A stretch of 64,000 nucleotides of DNA from Cyclobacterium sp. (GTDB taxonomy: Bacteria; Bacteroidota; Bacteroidia; Cytophagales; Cyclobacteriaceae), in NCBI RefSeq assembly GCF_014762705.1, contig NZ_JABURL010000056.1:23829-87828 (forward strand), read 5' to 3'. Shown piece after piece: positions 22,280 through 31,127 of the stretch (its first letter is position 1; every line of letters starts with the position of its first letter). The translations under genes and the position numbers were made by a program. The notes beneath the pieces were generated by a model that had not been told where the DNA came from, ran no database searches, and saw only the letters and a list, made by a program, of their open reading frames with translations.

Positions 22280-23818
22280 CTAGTAAGAGGAAGGAATGTT
22301 CGGTCTGTATTCCAATAAGTTTTTCCATATTTGAATCTTCACGGCCCGTCTTGGAATACCATGGTAGGTCGAAAGGAAAGATTCTTCGTGAATTAGTTGT
22401 TGAAAGATGGCTCTCCCCTCCATTGAGTCAAAATTCCAGCTTACAAAGATTCCGGTATTCTGTTGTCCGATAAATTTTTCCATTCCATTCCACAGATCAA
22501 ATTGGTTTTTACGAGACCCCATATTCAACACATAGGTTTGCGGATGTCCCGAAAGGTAAAACGAAAGCTCTGAAGCTGTATGGTAGGAATCTGAAAAAAT
22601 AAATTCTTCCCGAATAGCGAGACTATCTTTAAGATAATCGATTCTTTCTGCCAAATTTCGATGGCCAAGTAATCTAACGATCACCTTTTGTTCCTTTATT
22701 CGGAAATGCTTATTTGACTTCATTTTCGCGAAATCCGGAAGTAAGAATATAACAGGTAAACCAATACTAAGGAAAATACCCCATTTGCTGATTACATTCC
22801 AGCTCTTGGTTTGCAGTTCCATCCATTTCCCCAGAGCGATTGCAAATCCACAATAGGCAAATGCTGGCCAGTTAATATTTACTTTGTCAATTAAGCTCAG
22901 GCATGCAAACAACAAAAATGCTGATATACCAGGTGCAACGAGAAATGCCAAAACAGCATTCTTTTTTCTTAAAATAAAATATATCATTCCCAGCCAGGAC
23001 GGTAGTAATAATAAAGATATAATAGCTAATTGCTCGTTCGAATAGATGATAAATCGATTTACAGCATCAGTTATTTCAAAGTGTTTAAGGTCGATACCAT
23101 CAGCCCCGGCTAATGCTGCTAAATGTTTGAAAGTATCGAAATGGTTTTGCCAGTTCCAGATTACTAAAGGGACCAAGCCCAAACTGCTTATCGAAAAAAA
23201 AATAAGAAAATTTACTTGTTGAGAATTCCATTTTTTATTGTAAAACAAAAACAAAAAAAGCGCTGGGTATATCAGTGCCATCACCAATTTTGCCATTAAC
23301 CCCGCAGCAGTAGCAATACCAGCAGCAACCCACCATCCCTTTTTTTCTTCCTTAATTGCTCTATAAGAAAAATAGATAGTCAAAATCCAAAAAAAGGTAA
23401 GGGATGAATCCGTCACATGAAATGTGGAGGCCAGCCACCAGAATGGCATGCCCTGAATGACTGCTGCAGACCAGAAGCCAACTTTCTTTGAATAAAGGTA
23501 AGATCCAAAAAGAAACGTAATCCATGCGACTCCTATACCACTTAGAATCGCATTGAGACGAACAGCAATCTCCGTATGACCCATAAGAGAGGTACTAAGT
23601 AAATTTAGAACCGCTACTAAAGGGGGTTTCGAATAATAATGCCATGCCATTTTACGCGACCATAACCAATAGTGCGCTTCTTCGGTAAATAAGTTTATTT
23701 CCGGTCGAAGGGTAAACAGGATTTTGGTTACAGCCAGACCTAACGTCAATAACCAAAAGTTCAAGGAATATTTTGCTTGGTCTGTAGCCATTGAATATTG
23801 ACTCAATAAAGGAGGCAA
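22280..23818 (-). CDS. Glycosyltransferase family 39-like membrane protein (ArnT/PMT type)
   Basis: 512 residues from the first ATG; an ATG nine codons later (23791) is equally possible. It is a multi-pass protein with about eleven hydrophobic helices and a C-terminal soluble part of about 130 residues. The first extracytoplasmic loop has FTEEAHYWLWSRKMAWHYYS, with the acidic pair and the W-HYYSKPP run typical of lipid-phosphate-sugar transferases (GT39/GT83/ArnT). It should move a sugar from a polyprenyl phosphate donor to a lipid or protein in the inner membrane. The opposite strand to its neighbours and the lack of a partner gene suggest it is an independent unit, unrelated to the sugar-degradation operons. 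Confidence 0.85.
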   Translation of the reverse strand: MPPLLSQYSMATDQAKYSLNFWLLTLGLAVTKILFTLRPEINLFTEEAHYWLWSRKMAWHYYSKPPLVAVLNLLSTSLMGHTEIAVRLNAILSGIGVAWITFLFGSYLYSKKVGFWSAAVIQGMPFWWLASTFHVTDSSLTFFWILTIYFSYRAIKEEKKGWWVAAGIATAAGLMAKLVMALIYPALFLFLFYNKKWNSQQVNFLIFFSISSLGLVPLVIWNWQNHFDTFKHLAALAGADGIDLKHFEITDAVNRFIIYSNEQLAIISLLLLPSWLGMIYFILRKKNAVLAFLVAPGISAFLLFACLSLIDKVNINWPAFAYCGFAIALGKWMELQTKSWNVISKWGIFLSIGLPVIFLLPDFAKMKSNKHFRIKEQKVIVRLLGHRNLAERIDYLKDSLAIREEFIFSDSYHTASELSFYLSGHPQTYVLNMGSRKNQFDLWNGMEKFIGQQNTGIFVSWNFDSMEGRAIFQQLIHEESFLSTYHGIPRRAVKIQIWKNLLEYRPNIPSSY

Positions 23819-24222
23819 AACTTATCTTGGATTATATAGGTGAACTACAGAATCTTTAAGATTAAGTTAGTTCAATAATGTGACTTTTCAAATGTTTTCA
23901 AATCAGGGTTTAATCTTTTGTTTTTTTAATTTGTTATTCTAGCGTCATATGAAGTATAAACTAGAATTAAAGGGATGGTTTACCGACAGTGGCAACTATT
24001 ATTGCTGATCTAAAAATAATATTATGTTTCGAATAGGTCCCTAAATATCCAACAGGCCTTCTTCTTTCCGAATATGCTTAGTTTGTTGATCCTCCTTCAT
24101 ATGCCTAAATTGATATGCTTTGGAATGTGGGCTGAGTGGCAGAGAAGGCTCCCCTTCAAAATATACCCTTTGTTTCCTTCTACTGAACTAGACGGTCGTT
24201 TAATTATTAATTCAACTACCGA
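23819..24222. other. Intergenic region upstream of GT39 gene
   Basis: 404 bases, AT-rich near the GT39 start, probably with its promoter. No credible ORF, repeat or hairpin was seen. The last bases run into the leader of the pseudogene that starts at 24223. Confidence 0.35.
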
Positions 24223-24932
24223 ATGCTGAGTTTATCCTTACTTATTCTTTCGGCTGGATTTAAAGGCACAGGACATTACAGTCGATGATTTACTGGCTCA
24301 CTATTTTGAAAACACAGGAGGTATCGAAAACTGGAGGAAGCTTACTACGATGCGGATGAAAGGTTTGATGCACATGCAGGGAATGGAATTTTTGGGAGTA
24401 AATACCCAGGCCAGACCCAATAAACAGCGAGCGAAGGTAGACATTCAGGGTCAGTCCATGATTCAGGCATATGATGGAGAAGACGCCTGGTGGTTGTTTC
24501 CCCTGCAAACCGGCCCTGATCCATAGTCCATGCCATACGAAATGGCGGAAAGTATGGTAAAAAGCAATTTTGAAGGCGATTTCATCGACTATGCAAAAAA
24601 AGGGCATATCGTTGAATTTTTAGGCAGCAGTGAAGTAGATGGTGTACCCCACCTATGAGATCAGACTGAAAAAAGAAAATGGGGAAGTAGTCTATTACTA
24701 CTTTGACAAAGAATATTTCGTGCCTGTCAAGCCGAGGTCAGAAGCGGCGACAGGCCTGATGAAGGGGCAATTCATCGAAACTTTTCTGAGCGATTATCAG
24801 GAAGGGAATGGCATAATGATTCCTCATTTTACAGTAGTGAGCGTGAGTGGTCAAACTGTCCAAAGTCTCACCTAGCAAGAGGTTGAACTGAATCCTGAAG
24901 TCGACGAACTGATTTTCTCCCGTCCAAAATAA
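24223..24932 (+). pseudogene. Outer membrane lipoprotein-sorting-protein-like pseudogene
   Basis: A decayed gene readable over about 235 codons with several lesions. An ATG at 24223 gives a signal peptide (MLSLSLLILSAGF), then an extra G near 24265 shifts the frame. The second frame gives DDLLAHYFENTGGIENWRKL, RPNKQRAKVDIQGQSMIQAY and DGEDAWWLFPLQTGPDP, then a TAG at 24524. Reading resumes with FIDYAKKGHIVEFLGSSEVD, then an extra C in the run 24647-24650 shifts the frame again to TYEIRLKKENGEVVYYYFDK. A second TAG follows at about 24873, and the end VELNPEVDELIFSRPK runs to TAA at 24930. The pattern matches Bacteroidota lipoprotein-sorting-like proteins (YDG-AW, KGH-VE-LG, SDY, NPE-D). Two stops and two frameshifts make it non-functional. 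Confidence 0.85.
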
Positions 24933-25103
24933 GAGTAAATCTTTTAGCGCCGAATCTTTCCTGATTCAGACATAATTCGTAATTAACCCTGCTTCGATTA
25001 GATGAGCCCTGATTTAGGAAAATCTCGTGAATTTGTTTTAATTCGATATTGCTTTGGCCATTTCAGTTGAAGTATCTATGTGTTTAATCAGGCAGGTATT
25101 CCC

Positions 25104-26759
25104 ATGAAACCAATAATCGCTTTTTATCTATTTATCGCTATTTTCTTTTCGTATGGCATCCACTGTGCGGGCCAAAACGTCATTGAAAGAGACTCGAAAC
25201 AGGCACTTCAATATGGCGTGTACGAATTGAGTTTCCACACTTCCGAAAAAGGGAAAGATCCCTTCAATGAATTGGATCTGAAACTTATTTTTAAATTACC
25301 TGGAGGTAGCATCGTTACGGTAGACGGGTTTAATGATGGTGGATCATTGTTTAAGGCGAGAGCCTATTGCAGGGAAACAGGAACCTGGACATGGGAGTCC
25401 GAGTCCAATGACCCGGCCATGGATGGCTTGTCCGGATCATTTGAAGTACTGCCCTCTAAGCTGAAAGGGAAGTTGATAGTTCATCCCGGGGATCCGTATC
25501 AATTCGCTTATCATAACGGAGATTGGTTTCTGCATATCGGGGATACCGGCTACAGATTTGTCGTAGCTTCAGAACCGCTTTGGAAGGAATACATCGACCA
25601 GGCAAGTGAAATGGGCGCAACGAAAATCCGAACCTGGTTTGCTATGGAACGGTCTGCAGTAAGTGATCTTTTTGAGGGAGATGGCAAAACCATCGCCCTC
25701 AATTATTGGCGGGAAATAGAACGCCGGATAATATACACCCTGGAAAATCACCCCCATATGGTATTGCAATTGATTCCCTATGCCGAAGATGCCGATCTTA
25801 TCAACAGCTATGCATCGGGAAATCCAGCCGCCCTCAAAGTCGCCCAGTATGCCCAGGCCCGTTGGTCCTCCTTTCCCAACATCCAATGGACCATGTCAAA
25901 CGACATGGTCATCGTAACTAAGGATAGTTTATCCGGAAGAGAGGTTCATTTTGAAACCATTAATTTAATTGGCAGAGACATGGCTGCCAGAGAACCCTGG
26001 GGAACCTTGCTTACCAATCACCAGTCACGGTTTAAAGGCTATGATTTTGCACAGGAGCCCTGGTCTGATTTTGTAACGCTGGAGGATCTGGATCAGGTAG
26101 CTGGATTAAAAATTCTGGAGTACCGTGAAAAAATTAGGCAACCCATTGTTAATGATGAGGACCGGTACGAACTGTATCGTCCTGCTGCTCACAGGCGTTA
26201 TTTTTTCAGAAGACTGATGTGGGCTTCCCTTCTTTCAGGAGGGCATGCGACCTATGGGGGATTGAGGACCTATGAGGCCTATGGTGGACACAATATTGGG
26301 CCCCGTGGCCAGATGAGTAACGATTACATTCCATTTGAAGGGATGGAAAAGGGTGTTTCCGGATATTTTGATGCCAATAAAAGGGGTATTCTTTTCCAGG
26401 GCGGGCATGATTTCCGGCATATCCATCGATTCTTTTCTACTGCAGGCATCGATCTGGCAGGGATGCAGCCTGATGATGCCCTGGTGGGCAATGTGCCTTT
26501 TAAATACAAAGTTATTCGGGACAAGGAGAATATGATTATTTATTTGGCAAATCCATCGGGAGAAAACCCGGGGACGGATTTCCCTGCTGCAGAGGTTCCT
26601 GAGGTTGAATTTTTACTGGAGAATGGTACTTATCAAATACTTTGGTTTGATCCGGATACTGGTTCCTGGGTACGAAGTGGCCGGATAACTGGCGGCCAGC
26701 AAAAATTTGTAGCTCCTTCCATTGAAGACTGGGTCCTTTTAATAAAGAAAGTGGACTAG
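25104..26759 (+). CDS. DUF5060/DUF4038 domain protein (putative glycoside hydrolase)
   Basis: 551 residues from the ATG at 25104, which gives a signal peptide (IIAFYLFIAIFFSYGIHCAG); the earlier ATG at 25080 adds a poor N-terminus. Residues about 25-125 form the DUF5060 beta-sandwich (GVYELSFHTSEKG, GTWTWESESNDP). Next comes the DUF4038/apiosidase-type TIM barrel: FAYHNGDWFLHIGDTGYR, then GATKIRTWFAMER, MVLQLIPYAED and QWTMSNDMVIV. A C-terminal beta domain (VEFLLENGTYQILWFDPD) closes the protein. GH140 apiosidase and related enzymes share this fold. The exact sugar is unknown. It is a single gene in the polysaccharide region, preceded by a pseudogene. Confidence 0.85.
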   Translation: MKPIIAFYLFIAIFFSYGIHCAGQNVIERDSKQALQYGVYELSFHTSEKGKDPFNELDLKLIFKLPGGSIVTVDGFNDGGSLFKARAYCRETGTWTWESESNDPAMDGLSGSFEVLPSKLKGKLIVHPGDPYQFAYHNGDWFLHIGDTGYRFVVASEPLWKEYIDQASEMGATKIRTWFAMERSAVSDLFEGDGKTIALNYWREIERRIIYTLENHPHMVLQLIPYAEDADLINSYASGNPAALKVAQYAQARWSSFPNIQWTMSNDMVIVTKDSLSGREVHFETINLIGRDMAAREPWGTLLTNHQSRFKGYDFAQEPWSDFVTLEDLDQVAGLKILEYREKIRQPIVNDEDRYELYRPAAHRRYFFRRLMWASLLSGGHATYGGLRTYEAYGGHNIGPRGQMSNDYIPFEGMEKGVSGYFDANKRGILFQGGHDFRHIHRFFSTAGIDLAGMQPDDALVGNVPFKYKVIRDKENMIIYLANPSGENPGTDFPAAEVPEVEFLLENGTYQILWFDPDTGSWVRSGRITGGQQKFVAPSIEDWVLLIKKVD

Positions 26760-27084
26760 CATTTTAATAAGTTGGTCATTTTAGTGCGTTTCAGAATGTC
26801 TTTTTCTGGTTCTATTTTAAATTACCAATGAGATATTTATTTTCCCATATAGCTAATTTTAAATCCTGATACAACGAACATCCCTAAATTCCTACATATT
26901 CCAAAAACCTCTTCGTCATCCCGATTTCTGCGTTTTTTAAAATATTAGGTCTCGGAATGGCAGAACTAAGAAACACTACCATATGGCTGGGTAAAAAACA
27001 AACCAAAGCCAGGGAGAACGTTTCTTAATAATTAACTGCAAGATTCATTTTTCAAAATGTTTACAAAGAAGTTGGTTTAACAGA
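26760..27084. other. Convergent intergenic region
   Basis: 325 AT-rich bases between two genes that end towards each other. No gene is seen. TAGTGCGTTT at 26782-26791 is one base off the TAGTGCGTTA repeat found upstream of the MFS transporter. No clear terminator hairpin. Confidence 0.35.
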
Positions 27085-28146
27085 TCAGTTAGCTTTTTTC
27101 AACGTCATTGAATTTCTGGCTTTGATTTGAGCCATTTCAGAATCATGCCGGTGTTGGTCGTAGGTTTTCAGGTTAAATTCTTTCAGGATATCGGCAATTA
27201 AGATTTCCGGGGATAAACTTTCAATTATTGACCATTCTTCTTCGTGAAAGTTAGTAATGCGAATATTCCGCCCATATTTCTCCCTGATTTTATCAAAATG
27301 CTGAACAAAAGGCCAGGTATGTAAAAATGCTTTTTCCAGGTTAACAGGGGCACAATACCAATTTTTTTCCCAGGACCCGGTTTGAGCCAACTCCCCGCCC
27401 GTAATATCCCAGAGTTTGGAACTCCCTTTTCGGGTGCTGGTGGCAAGTACATACCGATGGAGTAAGGCTTTCGCCTGCAGGCTTTGGCCACCTCCATAGG
27501 CAGACGGCCAGAAAACGATTTCAGCACCCTTATCCTTCAGCTTTTTCCATCCATCATCCCACATCACATCAAAGCAGATCTGTATGCCAACTTTCCCGAA
27601 ATCAGTCTGGAATACCGGCGGATCGAGCGGGCCGGGTGTAAGTCCGTTGTTTATTTCATTTTCGGTCAGGTGGATCTTCCGGTATTCACCAACACGAGAC
27701 CCATTTCTATCTAATAGGACGGCCGAATTAAATATATTGCCGTTTTCCTCCGTGTTTACCGCAACCACCAGGTAACAACGGTTAGCTTTAGCAAAAGCCG
27801 CCATGCGGGGCAAAACGTTATTGGAAAGGACTAATTTCTCTGGAAGGCTGTATTTTTTGGCCACGTTAGAGGTATGAAAAACTTCGGGTAAGCAAATTAT
27901 GTCAGGTTGGTTCACCAGTACTTTTTCCATTATGGCAAAAATCCTTTCAAACATTTCTTCGGCCGTATCCACATAAATATCTGTTTGCGAAATACCTGCC
28001 ACCCATACTTCCCGTGGAAGCTTTTCCCGAACTTCTGGGTGCTGCATTGACTGGCCTTTAACAGACAGTATACCCATCGATGAGATACCGGCAGTAAGGG
28101 CCGCTGTCTTCAAGAATTTTCTACGGTGATTGGGTTTCTTATCCAT
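27085..28146 (-). CDS. Carbon-nitrogen hydrolase (nitrilase family) with Tat signal
   Basis: 353 residues. The N-terminus has a twin-arginine motif (HRRKFLKTAALTAG), so the folded enzyme is exported to the periplasm. The nitrilase triad is visible: Glu88 in CLPEVFHT, Lys157 in YRKIHLTENE and Cys191 in GIQICFDVMWDDGW. The family cleaves nitriles, amides or N-carbamoyl bonds; substrate is unknown. Periplasmic members near sugar loci may work on amide-linked or modified sugars, but this is a guess. It is transcribed away from the GntR gene, with 607 bases between them. Confidence 0.88.
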   Translation of the reverse strand: MDKKPNHRRKFLKTAALTAGISSMGILSVKGQSMQHPEVREKLPREVWVAGISQTDIYVDTAEEMFERIFAIMEKVLVNQPDIICLPEVFHTSNVAKKYSLPEKLVLSNNVLPRMAAFAKANRCYLVVAVNTEENGNIFNSAVLLDRNGSRVGEYRKIHLTENEINNGLTPGPLDPPVFQTDFGKVGIQICFDVMWDDGWKKLKDKGAEIVFWPSAYGGGQSLQAKALLHRYVLATSTRKGSSKLWDITGGELAQTGSWEKNWYCAPVNLEKAFLHTWPFVQHFDKIREKYGRNIRITNFHEEEWSIIESLSPEILIADILKEFNLKTYDQHRHDSEMAQIKARNSMTLKKAN

Positions 28147-28753
28147 TGGGTGTCAATTTAATGCTGTCTTATGTAAATCTTGTAAATGAAATGGTCACTG
28201 AATTGGTAATTTACCGAACCTTTTCCATTGGTTATAGAAAAGATTTAAGTTTTTGGCTTCCTATCCGGCTATAGGCGAAAAAAGGGATCTTTTTTATGGT
28301 AATATCCGCAAAGGGGATCCTCTTGCAAGGAATATAGGCCCTGGGATAAATCCACTTCTTCGGTTTATGTGGACCTAAAGTGAAAGACCCTTGCCTGATT
28401 AAAAGCCTGCTCAAGGAGAAATGGCATTTAAGAACCTATAGGTAATTTCAGGTTGTTTTATCATTTTAATTCATGAAAGGGCTTCCGGCCGTTTTTGGCG
28501 GATGTAGGTAAAATTTTAAAATATTTCTTAAGGGTTGAAATAGTATATGTTTTGAATTTACATTTACCAGGTAGTTTCAAAAACAATATGGCTACCGCTC
28601 CCGGTATGTTTTTTTGGTTCAGCATAGGGTTTATATCATTTTGATTTAATTTTGGGACTTTAATGGGAAAAAAGCTATTGGTGAGCCTGGAATAATCATG
28701 CGCGCTCCGGGGCGAAGGGAAACCCGCTAAACAATTGAAAAAATCAGAAATAA
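28147..28753. other. Divergent intergenic region between nitrilase and GntR genes
   Basis: 607 bases; the largest gene-free gap between intact genes here. It must hold both promoters. Open frames on either strand (for example 28461-28763 minus) lack a start context or recognised motif. No hairpin or long repeat stands out, and no eroded gene could be identified. Confidence 0.35.
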
Positions 28754-29527
28754 ATGAAGCCAAAATTCGTCAAGATCAGCGATTGGGTAATTGAGAAGAT
28801 TCGGTCCGGGGAATTGTTGCCCGGAGATAAAGTCCCATCTGAAAATGAATTGATCCATACTTTTGCTGTCAGCAATACCACTGCCCGGAAAAGCCTTCAA
28901 TTGATCGAGACAAAAGGCTATGCCCAACGCATAAAGGGGAAGGGGACTTTTGTGTTAAACAAAACGGAAGACCATCATTTGCTAAGGGTTTTAGGTTCCA
29001 TAGATGCCACCAGGAGAGGGTTTGATGAAGGACTGAAGGTGGAAGGCTTCCAACCAAAGACGGTTGTGTTGGAAAAGACCATTCTGGATCATGGGATTTC
29101 GACGGAGATTAGCGGAAAACACTACATTATGGAAGGACCGGTATTGAAGGTACATCAATTAAGGTATGCCGATGATTTATTGCTGAAAGATGAAACCAAA
29201 TATATATCCATAAAGCTTTGCCCTCGGATCAACATGCTTTCAACGGACCTTTCTTATTTTAAGGTGTACGAAGACAAGTACAATCATAAAATTTCGGATA
29301 TCAAACAAAACCTAAGTACCATTATCCTTCCCCCGGATGATCAGGCCAATAATTTTGAAGTCAGGGAAGCTTTGCCGGTTTTCGTCTTGGATAGTGTGGT
29401 TTTGTGCCAACCCGGGACTGTCCTGGAATTGGAGAAATCAATGTACCGGGGCGATAAATATAAATTTGCCATTATTGCCCATCCTGAATACAATGAGATC
29501 GTTCATTCTGGCACAAAAAAGGTTTGA
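28754..29527 (+). CDS. GntR-family (HutC-type) transcription regulator
   Basis: 257 residues. Residues 1-70 are a winged HTH: FVKISDWVIEKIRSGELLPG, then KVPSENELIHTFAVSNTTAR and KGYAQRIKGKGTFV. Residues about 85-245 are a UTRA ligand-binding domain (LKVHQLRYADDLLLKDETKY, ISDIKQNLSTI). Such proteins repress sugar genes and release DNA when a sugar or phosphorylated sugar binds. It sits 310 bases upstream of, and in the same direction as, the MFS transporter, isomerase and SusC/D genes, its likely targets. Two copies of TAG(T/A)GCGTTA in that gap are candidate operators. Ligand unknown. Confidence 0.9.
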   Translation: MKPKFVKISDWVIEKIRSGELLPGDKVPSENELIHTFAVSNTTARKSLQLIETKGYAQRIKGKGTFVLNKTEDHHLLRVLGSIDATRRGFDEGLKVEGFQPKTVVLEKTILDHGISTEISGKHYIMEGPVLKVHQLRYADDLLLKDETKYISIKLCPRINMLSTDLSYFKVYEDKYNHKISDIKQNLSTIILPPDDQANNFEVREALPVFVLDSVVLCQPGTVLELEKSMYRGDKYKFAIIAHPEYNEIVHSGTKKV

Positions 29528-29837
29528 TCCGTCAATTGAGCCATTTTTATTCTCACTAATTTTTCCTCTGGGGTTTTTGCATGATCATTTTTTGATTTTC
29601 TAGCTACTAAACCTGATCCAGGGGTATTTATTTTCCTGCTTACCAAAACCCTATTAAGTTTTTAACTCATTTAATTTAACATAGTGCGTTAGGATGTATT
29701 TTGAGAAGATGTTTACAATAGATTAATATTAGGTTTATCACTGCATTTTCACAATAAAATTGTTAAAATACCATTTGCTCTTGTTTTTTTAAATCAAAGA
29801 TCATATAATTGTTTTTATAACTTAGAGCGTTAAGTAA
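29528..29837 (+). promoter_or_regulatory. Control region upstream of MFS-isomerase-SusCD genes
   Basis: 310 bases between the GntR gene and the transporter. It contains two copies of TAGWGCGTTA, at 29682-29691 (TAGTGCGTTA) and 29823-29832 (TAGAGCGTTA). The second sits inside CTTAGAGCGTTAAG, which has inverted CTTA/TAAG arms and lies six bases before the start codon. A possible Bacteroidota-type promoter is TTG at 29781 and TATAATTG at 29804-29811, spaced about 20 bases. A repressor bound at the downstream copy would block transcription. Motif significance has not been tested. Confidence 0.4.
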
Positions 29838-31094
29838 ATGAACCCAAAAATCCGCTGGTACATATTGATCCTGGTGTTTATAGCCACAGGCTTGAATTTT
29901 CTTGACAGGCAGGTATTGTCTATGACGATCATTAAAATTCAGGAGGAGTTGCAAATTTCTGATGTCGAATATGGCTGGGTCAATACCGGGTTTTTGATCA
30001 GTTATGCCTTAATGTTTACGGTAGGTGGGCGCTTGATTGATAAGGTTGGTGGCAAGTTAGGATTGGGTTTGTCTGTAGGACTGTGGTCACTTGCCAGTGC
30101 GCTTCACGGCATCATGAGCAATTTTTACCATTTACTGGGATTTCGGTTTTTACTGGGTATGGGAGAAGGAGGATGTTTTCCCGGAGCAGCCAAAACCGTA
30201 TACGAATGGTTTGATAAAAAAGAACGGGCACTTGCCAATGGAGTTGCCATTGGAGGAGCGGCTATAGGAGCGGTCGTAGCTCCACCCCTGACCATAGTGA
30301 TATCCGGACAATATGGATGGCGCTGGGCTTTTATCATTCCGGGAATCATAGGGGTGGTTTGGGTAATTGCCTGGTTTACGCCTTCCTGGAAGAAAAGCCT
30401 GTATGCCGTTTCACGGCGGGAACGGAAACAAGTAGGAAGCCCCATTCAGGTGCCGCTACTTCATTTACTTAAAAACCGGACAGTACAAGCATTTATACTG
30501 ATCCGTTTTTTATTGGACCCGGTGTTTTATTTTTTGATGTTCTGGGTACCCAAATACCTCAATCAGGAACGGGACCTTTCCTTTGAGAGGATAGGTGAAC
30601 TCTTTTGGATTCCTTTCCTGGCTCTTGGACTTTCTAATATCATGGGGGGATGGTGTTCGGACAAGTTGGTTTCCAGGAACTTGTCAATTAATGCTGCCAG
30701 GAAATGGGTCATGGGTTTTGCTGCCGCCCTCACGCTGGTGGCCCCATTTATCTCCACCGTATCTTCGGTAGAAGTGGCCATTTTGCTCATGTCCCTGATG
30801 ATGCTTGCCCATGGTTTCTGGATCACCAACTACATAACAGCTATAACAGACATTTTCGGTAAATATGCCACTTCCACGGTGGTGGGACTTTCTGGAACTG
30901 CGGGAGCGGTTGCCGGGATGATCCTCAATCCAGTTATCGGTTGGGTGGCGCAAAACTACTCCTATGGGCCTTTATGGCTGGTTTCGGGGATCATGTATCC
31001 CCTGGCATTTATCATATTGCTGGTCTTTATTCCAAGGATTGCTACCATGGAATTTGGGAAAGAAGGGCAAATGGGTAAGATCATAAACGAATAA
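29838..31094 (+). CDS. MFS transporter, hexuronate/ACS type
   Basis: 418 residues with twelve predicted helices. The start NFLDRQVLSM and the loop motif GMGEGGCFPGAAKTVYEW, FDKKERALANG are typical of the anion:cation symporter group that includes ExuT. It should import a sugar acid or monosaccharide across the inner membrane. It follows a GntR regulator and precedes the isomerase gene by 33 bases, so uptake and first catabolism are likely coupled. The sugar is not defined by sequence; uronates or rhamnose-related sugars fit the locus. A remnant of a similar gene lies at 21453-21563. Confidence 0.92.
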   Translation: MNPKIRWYILILVFIATGLNFLDRQVLSMTIIKIQEELQISDVEYGWVNTGFLISYALMFTVGGRLIDKVGGKLGLGLSVGLWSLASALHGIMSNFYHLLGFRFLLGMGEGGCFPGAAKTVYEWFDKKERALANGVAIGGAAIGAVVAPPLTIVISGQYGWRWAFIIPGIIGVVWVIAWFTPSWKKSLYAVSRRERKQVGSPIQVPLLHLLKNRTVQAFILIRFLLDPVFYFLMFWVPKYLNQERDLSFERIGELFWIPFLALGLSNIMGGWCSDKLVSRNLSINAARKWVMGFAAALTLVAPFISTVSSVEVAILLMSLMMLAHGFWITNYITAITDIFGKYATSTVVGLSGTAGAVAGMILNPVIGWVAQNYSYGPLWLVSGIMYPLAFIILLVFIPRIATMEFGKEGQMGKIINE

Positions 31095-31127
31095 CGGACA
31101 AAAATTGAAATTTTTAAACATAGAAAA

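Noticed and set aside
24290..24607. Minus-strand open frame over the pseudogene
   Set aside because: Antisense shadow; the plus strand shows the readable, broken lipoprotein-sorting gene.
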